Below are positions 33,829 to 44,986 of a stretch of 64,000 nucleotides of DNA, one piece after another; the stretch's first letter is position 1; each line of letters opens with the position of its first letter. The notes beneath the pieces are model-generated. The model was not told where the DNA came from and did no database searches. It saw only the letters and a program-made list of their open reading frames with translations. The translations under genes and the position numbers were made by a program. Source of the DNA: Prillingera fragicola (lineage: Eukaryota > Basidiomycota > Tremellomycetes > Trichosporonales > Trichosporonaceae); assembly GCA_002335605.1 (NCBI GenBank), contig BEDY01000004.1:1612001-1676000 (forward strand), in the 5' to 3' direction.

Positions 33829-36643
33829 ATGCGGCTCATCCCCTGGATAACGAGAGTTCTTCTCGGCGCATCCCTAGCGTCAGCAGCAGGCACACAAAAA
33901 CCCCTCGGCAGCGCGAGGCTCACATCAACGTCTGGATCGTCAGTCCCTCTCGACCTCGCCCCGCACTTCAACAACAAGGGCACGAGTAGCAACGGCAAGA
34001 ATGACGGCAAGGGCTTTGGCGACGGCGAGACTTATGCTACCGAATACCTTCCTACGGGGACATGGAGGCATGACGGCGTAGAGTTTGCGCTCCCAGAGGA
34101 CTGGGACGCATTGGATCGTGACAACGTCCGCGTAAGCGGCCAAGCCGTCGAGCTTGACAATCCTGTCGAGGTTGTAAGCGTTCATCTTCTCGGCGTTGGT
34201 GAAGATACTGGAGGTAAGCGCCCCCGGTGAAGTCAGCTGATAACGCTAGGTTTCAACCATGGCGAGTCCCATGAGGTGCTTCGTGTGACGTACGACGACG
34301 GCACAGAGGATGAGATCCCGTTCACTGTCAAAAACTGGTGCGTAATCTGACCTCGCACGTTGTCTATGCTGTGCATGTTTGTTGACAAACAGGTGGAACC
34401 ACCACTGGATGAACAAGGGTCCCATCCGTGCCCCATACCACTACATTGGCGATGGGAGCAAGAACTACAACGCGACGCACATTTTCCACACCCCACTGCG
34501 TCTGCCCCCGACATCGGCTGGTAAACAGCTGCGGTCGATCACTCTTCCCGCGGAGAACAAGGACTGGAATTCGTACCATTTGTTTGCAACGAGTTACATT
34601 CCCGTCGCAAAAGAGAAACGCGAGGGTACCCCCGAGCCGGCTGAAAGGGTTGCTGTGCGCGCGGTCCATGCGACGCGTCGCTGGGAGGATGTCAATGGCA
34701 AGCGTGGGCAGGTCGTCGAGGTCGTGCTCGCCAACCCGCTCTCTGGCAGCCGTACAGGCGAGAAGAAGGCATGGTACGAGACTCCCTTCCGCGTTAGCCT
34801 CATCGGCGACGGCTTCCGCACCCTACGCTACCCGAGCGTCAAGCGTCTCATGCCCGGCGACGAGGTCGTTGTCGAAGTCCTCGTCCAGCCGACAGGCAAG
34901 GAGACCGAGTTCAAAAACGTCCGGGTGCGTATCGACGACGATGCGCGCCCATTTTCCCACCCCGCGGTAGTTGAGGGTTCCGGCCTCGTCCACGACTTTA
35001 GCGCCTGGGAGGCCACGGACGCCGACGTCGAGCTGCACAGCGCGCCCAAGTGGTGGCGTGACGCCAAGTTTGGTATCTTTGTGCACTACGGCCTCTTCTC
35101 CATCCCTGGCTGGGGCGACGGCACGCGATACGCCGAGTGGTACAACTTTTGGCTTCACGATGACCCCGCCGATGGCCCCACGCGCAAGCACCATGCGGAA
35201 GCGTTTGGCGAGGACTTTGTCTATGACGACTTTATTGCTCAGCACACTGCTGAAAAGTTTGATGCCTCGGAGCTGGTGCGCTTGTTCAACGACGCAGGCG
35301 CAAAGTACTTTGTATTTACGACCAAGCACCACGACGGCTACGCGCTTTTCGACACCAAGGACACGAGTGATCGCAACTCGCTCAAGTTTGGTCCCAAGCG
35401 TGATCTTTTGCGCGAGGTGTTTGACGCTGCCAAACAGCTCACACCCGACCTCAAGCGCGGTACCTACTTTTCGCTTCCCGAGTGGTACTCACCGCTCTAT
35501 GCTCCGCATGGCCGCGTTTCGTTCCCCGGCGGACCAGCCTTCAACCCGTACAAGCCCGACGAAAAGGAGCCATACACTGGTTTCATCGACAAGGAGGACT
35601 TTATCAACGACATCCAGGTCGAGCAGATGCGTATCCTCGCCAACGACTATGGCACAGACATTATCTGGGGCGACATTGGCCTCGACAACGCGTCCGTCCC
35701 CTTTGTTGCCGAGTGGTACGCGCAGGCAGCCCGCGACGGCCGCCAGGTTGCCACGAACAACCGCCTCGGCATCGGCGGCGACTTTGACTCGCCCGAGATG
35801 ATGGCATCGTTCAACCACGTCCCTGCAGCGTGGGAGTCGTGCGCGAGCATGGACCCCGAGAGCTTCGGCTGGAACCGCGAGACCAAGGACAAGGACTACC
35901 GGTCTGCCGACGACGTGATCCGTACCCTCGTGGACATTACCGCCAAGGGCGGCAACTTTTTGCTCAACATTGGTCCCCGCGGCGACGGCTCCATCCCGGA
36001 CGTCGTCACCGAGGCCCTCCGCGGCGCCGGCGAGTGGCTGGCCGTCAACGGCCGTGCCATCTACAACACGCGTCCATACACCCTCATGCCTAGCCTCAAG
36101 ACTCCTTCCACAGACATTTACTTTACGCGCACCGCCGACGCAATGTACATTACGACGCTGCAAGCGCCGAGCTGGCCAGTGTTCAAGATTCAGGCGCCGC
36201 TGCCCGTCATGCCGTGCGACAAGGTCTTCCTCCTGACCAAGGCCCGCGACGTGCTGGTGCCGTGGACGTACCACGGCGGCGTCCTCAAGCTCAACACTGC
36301 GGGCCTGCCGCGCGACACCGTCGGCGGGCTGGACGAGCAGGAACCCAACGTCGGCGGCGTCAAGGCCTGGGTGTTTGAGATCCAATACGGGCGGTGCGGG
36401 GCGGATCACCTGCCAGTGAAAGAGTCGCTCGAGGACGTGATCAAGAACAATCCCGAAGCATACCTCGGCGGCGAGAAGCGGCCGCAGGGGCCCAACAAGG
36501 GCGGGATGGGGATGGGTATGGGCGGGGAGGCGGAGCGGCCAGAGTGGGTCAAGGAGATGGACCGCAAGGCTGCGGCCAAGGCCAAGGCTGAGGACAGGCT
36601 GGCGGCGAGGGGTAAGGAGAGCACTGGCAAGGATGAGCTCTGA
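33829..36643 (+). CDS. GH29 alpha-L-fucosidase-like protein with C-terminal KDEL
   Basis: Three exons (33829-34213, 34250-34337, 34393-36643) give 907 residues. A signal peptide (MRLIPWITRVLLGASLASAA) is followed by about 350 residues of beta-rich sequence without a named match, then the GH29 catalytic barrel from about residue 375: WWRDAKFGIFVHYGLFSIPG, EWYNFW, FTTKHHDGYALFDT, GTDIIWGDIG (its Asp is the likely nucleophile) and GGNFLLNIGPRGDG. A beta-sandwich-like region follows. The end is odd: a Gly/Met-rich and then charged, Ala/Lys-rich helix-like stretch finishing in STGKDEL and stop. KDEL after a signal peptide is the classical ER-retrieval signal, so the enzyme is predicted to stay in the ER instead of being secreted. 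The substrate is unknown; alpha-fucosides are assumed from the family. Confidence 0.9.
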
Positions 36644-37152
36644 CTCGTCTAGCTAAACGCATGCATGGGGATCGTCCTGCCTTGCGATTGAAAGCACATA
36701 CAGACGCATAGAGATGGAATGAATAGTGAACGGTGAACGGCTGAGAGATCTCCGGCGCTGCCACATTTGCCGATGCTGGTGCCCCACCATACCCCACTTG
36801 ACCCATGTACACGTTGCATGTGGCGATGCTATAGGGCTAGCGCGTGCTGGCGTGCTCACTTGCAGCAGCAGTGGCACGGGGACGGGCAGCGTAGAGCGAG
36901 CGTAGGGGATGTATGGCCGGATGTCGCTGGATGTCGCCAACAGCTGGGCTAGCCGCCGGTCAGGTCCGATGACAACAGACCGGGGTCAGGTGGGGGCGGG
37001 CAGGTGGCCGTGGTGACTACTGCTGCTTGTGGAGTTGTTCTTTGCCGATGACAGAGGTCCTGCGACTTTGTCTTTCACACTCTCTCGCAAGAACGATCCG
37101 TACGAGGACCAGCTCACCTCATCCACAAAAACAACCAAACACAGCGACGATC
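36644..37152. other. Intergenic region upstream of the MFS transporter
   Basis: About 510 bp between co-directional genes. A leader rich in CACTCTC/CACAAAAACAACC words precedes the ATG. No gene is supported. Confidence 0.35.
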
Positions 37153-39093
37153 ATGCCGGGCACAAACGCCGATCGGCCCCCCGCTGCGGGCTCGTCGGCC
37201 TGGACAGGTCTCTCGTCAGCCTGGACGGAGCGCACCTCGCTGCTCAATCCCGACGGCCAGCATCGCCGCGAGAGCATGGCAGAGTATGCTACGCGTGTGC
37301 CCGAGGATCACGGGCCTGTGCTCCAGGAGGAGCAGAAGCATTACAACCTCGTTGGGCTGACCATGGGCAACTTTTGGATTCTGGTGAGTGGTTGTTGTGC
37401 CCTGGTCTGACTTGCAGTGCTTGTCCATGTGGAGTTGTGCTTTCCTCAGCGCCTTCGACGGCACTATTGGTGAGTAGCTCGTGCCAGCGGTTGCTGACGC
37501 TCGCAGTGGCCATTCTCGTGGCCCCCATCTCGTCGTCCTTCAACGCAACCAACCTCGGCTCATGGCTCGGCACGTCATACCTCCTGTCTGTCTGCTGCTT
37601 TACGCCCATCTACGGACGCCTCTGCAACATTATTGGCAGGCAGGCGAGCATGCTCCTTGCGCTCAGCTTCTTCTCCCTCGGCAACGTGCTGTGTGCCATC
37701 GCACCCAGCATGAACTTTTTGATCGCCGCGCGTGCCATTGCTGGTATCGGCGGCGGCGGTCTGACCAGTGTCGGCAGCACGATCATGTCGGATCTCGTGC
37801 CCATCTCGCACCGTGGCATCTTCCAGGGCTACGGCAACATCATGTTTGGTCTTGGTTCTGGGTAAGTCGGGCCTAGCGGCGTGGGAACACCTCTGACATC
37901 CAGTCTCGGCGCGCCTGTCGGCGGCATTGTCTCGGACCACCTCGGCTGGCGCTGGGCCTTTTACATCCAGATACCTTTCCTCCTCATCGCCGGCGCCGCC
38001 ATCTTCCACTACGTCCGCTACGAGGCGCACAGCAACCCGGGCAGCGGATCGTCAACTCCCACCCACCGCGAGACGGTGCGGGACAAGCTCCGCCGAATCG
38101 ACTTCCTCGGCTCATTCCTGCTTGCCGGATTCATGGGCTCGGCGCTTGTGGCTCTCACCCTCGTTACTTCTACGACTACCGGCGAGGGAGGCTTTAAGTG
38201 GAGCGACCCCCTGATTATCGGTCTGCTGTGCTCCGGCGCCGTCCTCTTCCTCGTCTTCATGTTTGTCGAGCTCAAGGTCGCCGCCGAGCCCATCCTCCCC
38301 GTCGAGCTCCTCACGCAGCGTACCCCGGTCTTTATCGCCATCAACAACCTTGTCATCTCAATCCTGGCATTCGGCGTCATGTACTCTGTCCCGCTCTACT
38401 TCCAGGCCGTCCGCCTCATGTCCGGAACCGACGCAGGCAAGCACCTGATTCCCAACTCGGTGCTGGGCAGCATTGGCTCATTGTTTGTCGGCTACGTCGT
38501 TCGCCACACGGGCAAGTACTACTGGCTCACTGCGTTCTGCGGCTTCTGGGCCGTCTTCTCCTCGGTGCTGCTTAGCCGCTGGGACCTGCACACGAGCGAG
38601 TTTATGATGTGGACCAACTTTGCCCCCCTCGCGTTTGCCATGGGCAGTGTCACAACCCTCACCATTGTCGGTCTCATCGCAGACATTGGCCGCGAGCACG
38701 TCGCCGTCGCTACCTCTTGTGAGTCTTTCTCATTCACCAACAGCTAACCCGGCAGTGTCGTACATGTTCCGCACGACCGGCCAAGTCCTCGGCGTCGCCC
38801 TGTCCGGCGCCCTAACCCAGGCAGTCCTACAGCGCGAGCTCGAGTCCCGCATCACGGGCAAGCACGCAGCGAAGATTATCGCCCATATCAGGGAAAGCTC
38901 GGACTCGATCCGCTCCCTCCCGCCAAAGCTCCAGCTCGCCGCGACGAGCAGTTATCAGCGTGCCCTCCAGTCTGTGTTCATGTGCGCCATTGTGCTTTCG
39001 ACCATTGGACTGATTGCCGCCCTGGGTATGCGCGAGGTGGATCTGGATGGGCCTGCCAAGCGTGGTGACGAGAGCGACGAGGAGCAGACGTAG
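37153..39093 (+). CDS. MFS transporter, 14-TM DHA2 / Vba-Fnx1-like
   Basis: Proton-coupled exporter or vacuolar transporter of the drug:H+ antiporter-2 group. Five exons (37153-37383, 37418-37469, 37507-37861, 37904-38718, 38756-39093) give 596 residues. A soluble N-terminus of about 70 residues has SAWTERTSLLN, a dileucine-like vacuolar sorting style. Family motifs: SAFDGTIVAILVAPI (TM1), TPIYGRLCNIIGRQ (motif A), IAARAIAGIGGGGLTSVGST (motif B) and GAPVGGIVSDHLGWRWAFYI (motif C). The long inter-TM loop and total TM count fit 14 helices. Closest fungal groups by motif are the vacuolar basic amino-acid transporters (Vba, Fnx1) and DHA2 multidrug pumps; which one is not decided. Confidence 0.9.
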
Positions 39094-39807
39094 GCTGTCT
39101 TGTCGCCGTGTGCGAGCCAGACGGCAGAGGAGGCTGCGAGTGTGAGTTCTAAGCGGGGAGTGTGAGCGTGCGTGGAGTGTGAACGTGCGTGTGGTTCTGG
39201 ATCGTAAAGTTTGAGAGCCAGTTATGTGGTGGTGGCAGTAATCTCGCGAGGTGGAAGTAGTGCTCGTAGGCGAAATGTTAAGTGCGTCCAGAAGTCACCT
39301 AATCTGCTCAGGCGGCTGTTTGGGTAGGCAGGAGCGGCAATGGACATGGCTTGAAGCTAGGATGGACGATGGACGGGTCAACTCCCCCGCCATCGTCCGT
39401 TAGCCGCTGCCCACCTAGCAGCACCAGCGAGCTGATGGTGCAGCTGTATGCACTAGTACCCGCATGGGCTAGTGGTGGTCATGGGCATGTTGAGAGGTAT
39501 GCATGCATCGACCAGCCAGTCTAGTCAAGCAAACCCAGTACCGGTTCTTGTAGGCAACAGTATCGGCAATTACCGGCCCGAACTCGTCCACTCGGCTAGA
39601 CCCGATCGGGCTCCACTCCAGCCATCAAGCAGCACATGGTAGAGTACGAGTAGCATTCTTGATCCTCTGTCGCTCTCACACCTTGGCATTGCCACCTCAA
39701 AGGTCTACTACATAGTGACCGAGCACCCTAACACCTCGGCATCGCCTCTCGTCAACAACCCTCTCGTCAGCAACCCTCACATCAGCAAACCCGCCCGCTC
39801 CACCAGG
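39094..39807. other. Intergenic region upstream of the amidohydrolase
   Basis: About 700 bp between co-directional genes. The amidohydrolase frame is open back to about 39715, but there is no ATG in that part before 39808. Nothing else is recognised. Confidence 0.35.
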
Positions 39808-41489
39808 ATGGGCCACTACGAATGCTCGCATCGCGGCCACCGCCAATCCCAAGCCCAACCCCCACCCCTCCCAGCGTCAATGGCAGCCATAGCCTCCTCC
39901 CTAGGCGACTTTGAACTCACCGACGCGCCCGCACCGGCCAAAGACGACCCATACACTTGGCAGCCGCCGCACTGGGTGCCCAACCCCGTGCCGGCAGACT
40001 ATGACATTGTCAGCCCGCCGTGGATTAGGCCCAAGCAGGTCGCTATGAGTTTTGTCGGTGCGTCTTGACGTCAGCGTTGGCGAATGTGAGGGAGGGCTGA
40101 CGAGCTGTGCAGGCGCTAGCGTGATTGATACGGAGAATGCCAAGGTGCTCAAGAACATAACTGTGCGTATCCGTGATGGCCTGGTCGAGAGCCTCGAAAA
40201 GACCAAGGACTACGACATGCAGGAGAGCGGCTATGCGACCGTCGATGTCAGTGGCATGTTTATCTGCCCCGGTCTTGTGGACTGTAAGTGCTACACGCAG
40301 GAGGGGCTGACAACAGGCCACACTCACGTCACTGCGACTCCTGGCCAGACTGCGTCCAGCCTCGTGGGCACGAGCGAGACCGACACGGCGCTCAAGACGA
40401 CCTACGTGCTGCGTGGAATGCTCTCCCGCGGCTTCACTACTGTGCGCGACGTGGGCGGCGCCAACAGACACTTTAAGAATGCGACGCACGACTGGCTCAT
40501 CCCCGGCCCGCGTATCCACCAGGGCGGGCCGATCATGAGCATGACGGGCGGGCATGGCGACATGGCGAGCCAGGACGCGCCGCTGCAGTGTTGTGCGATT
40601 ACGCCGCCAAACTATGGGCCGCAGCTCAGTGTTGTTGCCGACGGCGTCGATGCGTGTCTCAAGGTCGCGCGCAAGATTATGCAGGGCGGCGCGGATCATA
40701 TCAAGATTTGCTCGTCGGGCGGCGTCGCTAGCCCGACGGATAAGCTGGAGTCGTCGCAGTTTACTGTGCCCGAGATCAAGGCTATTTGCGACACTGTGCG
40801 CATGATGGTGCGTCTTCCTCTGCAGGGATGTGCAAGCTGACAAACAGGGCGGCACGCTCGTAACGTCGCACTGCTTTACAACTGAAGGCGCACGCAACGC
40901 CATTGAGGCCGGTATCGGCGGCATAGAGCACGGCAACCTCATTGACGAGGACACGCTCAAGCTCATGGCCAAGAAGGGTGTGCACCTCACGCCGACGCTG
41001 ATTGTGTGCGACGTGAGTCCACCCATCGCCGCTAATCCCCACTGACACTCCCAGCTACTGTCCCGCCCGCCCTACAACGCCATCATCCCCCCGGCCTCAC
41101 GCGAAAAGCTAACCCACGTGCAAGAACAAGGTTTTGTCACGCTCAAGAAAGCCCACGACCTCGGCGTCAACATTGCCTACGGCACCGACGCATTTTCGTC
41201 CATGCAGCCCCTCCAGCTATCCGAGTTTGACCTGCGGAAACGCGTCCTCCCCTCACCCGCCATTCTTCAACAGGCAACAGTCAACGGCGCCAAGGTGTTG
41301 AAGCAGGAAGGCAAGATTGGAGTGGTGAAAAAGGGCGCCTTTGCCGATTTGCTCGTCCTAGGCGCCAACCCCCTCGAAGACGTGGGGATCCTCAACAAGC
41401 CGAGGGAGTTTTTGCGCGGTATCGTCAAAGACGGGCGGTGCGTGCATTCTACTATCAAGAGTTTGCGCGTCGAGGTGCCTCTCGTGTAG
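39808..41489 (+). CDS. Metal-dependent amidohydrolase (imidazolonepropionase / prolidase-like)
   Basis: Hydrolase of the amidohydrolase superfamily. Five exons (39808-40057, 40113-40283, 40317-40807, 40848-41012, 41055-41489) give 503 residues. The first metal site is CPGLVDCHTHV, rebuilt across intron 2. Further motifs: GFTTVRDVGG, IPGPRI, GGHGDM, GGADHIKICSSGGVAS (the Lys is the expected bridging residue), TSHCFTTEGARNAIEAG with IEHGNLID (metal-binding histidines), and IAYGTDAF (catalytic Asp). VVKKGAFADLLVLGANPLED is the usual C-terminal sandwich. The family cleaves N-acyl amino acids, Xaa-Pro dipeptides or cyclic amides. The N-terminus is uncertain: 39880 is a second in-frame ATG. Confidence 0.88.
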
Positions 41490-42543
41490 GACTTGTACAA
41501 GGGGGACAATGCAAGTGGATCTGAAGTGCTTCCTCTCGTCCTCTCTCCTGAATCTGCAGCCTGCCGCAGAGCTGCCAATGCCTCATCGCTGGTATTCGCT
41601 GGTACTCCAGTTAGTATATTCGCCTCCTAATGTGAGAGTGCCCCAGATCAACAGGGAAGCCTCGATAGACCAGGGTTAGCCTACCTGGCGGTGAACCCCC
41701 ATTTTACCTCTCATCAGTGCGAGTTACATGCTCGCTGCTCGGAAGATGGTCTTTGGAAGAGCGAGTGGGATACCTCGTGTTATGTGCAGGATTATGTAAC
41801 GTAATGTACTTCATAACCTCGGTTCATGATACACTTGGGCTGCATCTGGGTATCAGTACAATGTATGTGCATGTCACAGACTACGAGAACAAACCTCCAG
41901 CCCAAACTCGCCGTACTCACGACAACTTGATCGAGGTTGAAAGATTCTCCGCTTTATCTGAATTTTCCGGTACCTTACGCAGTACCTCTCCCAAGACGAT
42001 CTTGCACATTGTCATGTCTGTGGGGCTTTGGGAAGCACTACAGGTCGTTCTCCTGGGGTTCGTCGTCGTCTCCATGTTGTCAGCCAATGCATGAGCTTGA
42101 AGCATGAAGCTCCACTTGACCAGACTCGGTCTTCTCGAATTTTCATGTTGGCAGGTCATCGAAAGGCAGTCATCCGCAGCAACCGACCTCAGCCAAGCCC
42201 GCGTCATGGTGGGCCTGTGGTCAAATGCAAGGCATATCTCGCATGCTACCTCCCGTATCTCGCATTTTGTCTGTCCCATATCTCGCATTTCCACGCTCTG
42301 CATCTCGTAAAACGACGTCCTATCTCGTAAAATGGCCATGGATATGAAATCAGCCTTGTTTAGCCGATTTACCAGTCATCCGGCCCGGTCAACGCCGTGC
42401 ATCTCACTGCTCTCTCCGATCTCAGCCCACCTGACCCCCATGTCGCTGGCCTCGGCGGTCGTCCTCGATGCATATAAGCAGACCCGTAGGCAGATTCCCC
42501 ACCTCCTCACACACACACTACGCTGCCATCTCAAGCCCACGCA
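41490..42543. promoter_or_regulatory. Upstream region of the TauD/TfdA oxygenase
   Basis: About 1.05 kb without a gene. It contains a cluster of ATCTCG words (42236-42330, listed separately) and a TATA-like element, CATATAAG, at 42471-42478, about 65 bp before the ATG. The part around 41780-41960 is less GC-rich. Confidence 0.5.
42236..42330. repeat. Five ATCTCG(C/T)A repeats in a promoter
   Basis: ATCTCGCAT occurs at 42236, 42257 and 42280, and ATCTCGTAAAA at 42302 and 42322, all in one orientation and spaced 20-23 bp apart. The array ends about 210 bp before the TauD-family start. Regular spacing of two helical turns suggests a factor-binding array; that is inference. Confidence 0.65.
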
Positions 42544-43575
42544 ATGACAAAACCCGTCTTCACCTACACCCCCCTGCACCCGACCTTTGCGGCCGAGGTC
42601 GCCGACGCCGACTTTAGCACCATCACCCCGGAACTTGTAGCCGAGATGAAGCGCGGGCTGGCCAAGTACGGCGTGATAATCTTCCGCAACACGGGCCTGG
42701 ACGACGACCGGCACGTCGAGCTCTCGCGCCTCTTTGGCGACCTCGACGACGTCAAGCCGTACAACGCGCTCGGCCGCATCAACCGGCTCAAGTACGACGA
42801 GCTCTTTGACGTCTCCAACGTCGACGCCGAGGGGAACGTCATCACCCCCGAGTCGATCCGCGGTGTCCTCGGCCGCGGCAACACGATCTTCCACGTCGAC
42901 AGCAGCTTCAACCCCCGCCGCGCCGGGTATTCCCTCCTGCTCGCGCACCAGCTGCCGCCCCGGGGGACGGGTGGCGAGACCGAGTTCGCCGACACGCGCA
43001 CGGCGTACGACGACCTGAGTGCCGAGCGCAAGGCGGAGATCAAGGACTATGTCCTCTGGCACTCGCAGCATCACTCGCGCCGCGTGGCCAACCCGGGTAA
43101 CGAGATGTTGGAGCAGGAAAAGGTAACCCTCCTACCGAATTCGCACTAACGGGACAGTTTCTGCCCGAGAGCCACCCGTTCGGGAAACACCAGCTGGTGC
43201 AGACGCACGAGCCCTCGGGGCGGACCAACATGTACATCGCCAACCACGCGTACAAGGTCGAGTCGCTTGGGCTTGAGGAGGGGCAGGCCGAGATCAGGGA
43301 TCTGATCGCGCATGCCAGCCAGCCGAAATATGTCGTCGCTGTCGGGTGGGAGAATGAGGGGGATCTCACCGTGTGGGACAATACCTGTGTCATGTGAGTC
43401 TACCCCGCGAGCGCGGTAGTGGAGGGAGAGCTGACAGAGTAGGCACCGCGCCGTGCCCGGAGCGTTTGAGGGAAAGTACAAGCGCGACATGCGGCGGACG
43501 ACTGTGCACGACAGCAGCAGCTTTGCTTGGGGCCATAATACTGTTGGCGACACCTGGCGGTCCGGTCTTCCTTAG
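42544..43575 (+). CDS. TauD/TfdA-family Fe(II)/2-oxoglutarate dioxygenase
   Basis: Three exons (42544-43122, 43158-43393, 43443-43575) give 315 residues. The iron triad is visible as FHVDSSF (His and Asp of HxD) and, across the last splice, VMHRAVPG (distal His), followed by KRDMRRTTV, which holds the 2-oxoglutarate arginine. GVIIFRNTGLDDDRHVELS and WHSQHHSRR are typical of the TfdA branch. Fungal members open 2,4-D-like ethers, alpha-ketoglutarate-dependent sulfonates or xanthine; the substrate cannot be picked here. It converges on another, unrelated 2OG oxygenase 120 bp away. Confidence 0.92.
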
Positions 43576-43697
43576 ACTGGGCCGCGCTGAGACCACATAG
43601 TTTGAAGTGGCTACATAGCATTGAATGTCAGAGTTGAGCAGTCAAGTCGAAAGTCATGGTGTTTGCAATACTGCATGCAATATGATACACCCCCGGC

Positions 43698-44986
43698 CTA
43701 GACCTTCTCCTCGCCCTTGATGCCCGCGGCATAAGTCTGACTCAACCGCATGTGCACATAGTCGCCAGCCATCATCACCTCGTACCGGTTCGGCCTCTCC
43801 TCGGATACACAAGTTGGGATAGGGTCCATGACGACGTTGTGGTCGCAGCCAAAGAAGAAGGGGATCGAATACCTATCACGTCCCAGCGTCGGGAGGACAC
43901 GGTGGCGGGTCGACACGAAAATGTCGTTGGTCCAGCGCGCAAGCTGGTCACCAATGTTGACGACAAACGTCCCGGGTACCGGTGTAGCGTCCACCCACTC
44001 TCCCGCACGGTTCGCAACCTGCAGCGCACGGGGGACGTCGTCCTGCCTCAAGATTGTGAAACACTCAAAGTCGGTATGGGCGCCAATGCCAGGCATTAGC
44101 TCGTCGACTTCCCGGTCGCCCAGGGCGGGGTAGTACAGCAACCGCATGATGGCGGCTGGGTGCTGGATCTTGTCGTCGAAGAACGTCTCGGGGAGGTCCA
44201 GGGCGAGGGCGAAGAGGGGGAAGAGGGACTGGCCGAGCGCGAGGACTTCGGCGTAGTACTTGAGAACCGCAGCCTTCTACACTGGCATCAGCTTTGTCCC
44301 GCCTTGAGTGTCATGTACGCACAAAGTCGTCTGCACCGTCCCAAACAGCCTTGGCGGGCCACACGTTGTCAGAGTGCTTCATCTTGCCGGTGTGGGTCTG
44401 CTGCTTCTGAGGCCCAGCGAGCGAAGGGTCAAGACCGAGGTTGAACGCCTCGTGGTAGTCGCCCTTGTTGGCCGGGTCGTTGTTCTCAGTCAAGAGACCC
44501 ATGTAGCCGCGGAAATTGTCACTCTTGGAAATGTCGATCTGGCATGTCAGCGGATAGATAATAGTTTGGTCAAGGTACGCACAGATTTCTTGACCTCCTT
44601 GGGCGTGCTGAAGAATGCCTTGGAGGCGGCGTAGGTCGCTTCGACGACGTCTTCGGAGACGCTGTGATTCTTGACTGGTAGTGTCAGAGGGTGTACCTCG
44701 AGTTTGTCGTAGAGCGGGCTCACCGTAGAAGAAGCCTTCGTTCAGACACGCCGAGCGGAGCTGGGCTGCGAGGGCTTTGCGCTTCTCCGCGTCAGGGGAG
44801 CGAGCGTCGGTCATGTCGCTGGACGTCAGCCCTGCTACCCTCTTGCCTAGATCTTCCAGTTGCTTGCTGGATGAGGAGGAAGAGCGCAAGGTGGAGGCGA
44901 ATGAGAGGAAACACAACGCACATCATTGGGATCGAATCAAAGTCACTCTGCTTGGCCTGGTCGGCGAGAGCAGCAAGAGCAGTCAT
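43698..44986 (-). CDS. 2OG-Fe(II) oxygenase, isopenicillin N synthase-like
   Basis: Five exons (44986-44922, 44818-44724, 44674-44583, 44538-44323, 44276-43698) give 348 residues. The DIOX_N part begins DFDSIPMIDM (across intron 1), with ACLNEGFFYVKNHSV and AFFSTPKEVKKS. The catalytic core has IGAHTDFECFTIL (HxD), STRHRVLP (distal His) and RYSIPFFFG (RxS for 2-oxoglutarate). This matches the broad fungal family of IPNS-like oxygenases, many of unknown substrate, rather than true penicillin biosynthesis. Intron 1 (103 nt) is long for this window. Its 3' end faces the TauD-like gene. Confidence 0.92.

Noticed and set aside
35489..36409. Antisense frame within the GH29 gene
   Set aside because: It is a shadow of the GH29 coding sequence, with no independent start context or family signal.
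40043..41026. Antisense frame within the amidohydrolase
   Set aside because: It crosses three introns whose splice signals and metal-site motifs clearly belong to the plus-strand gene.
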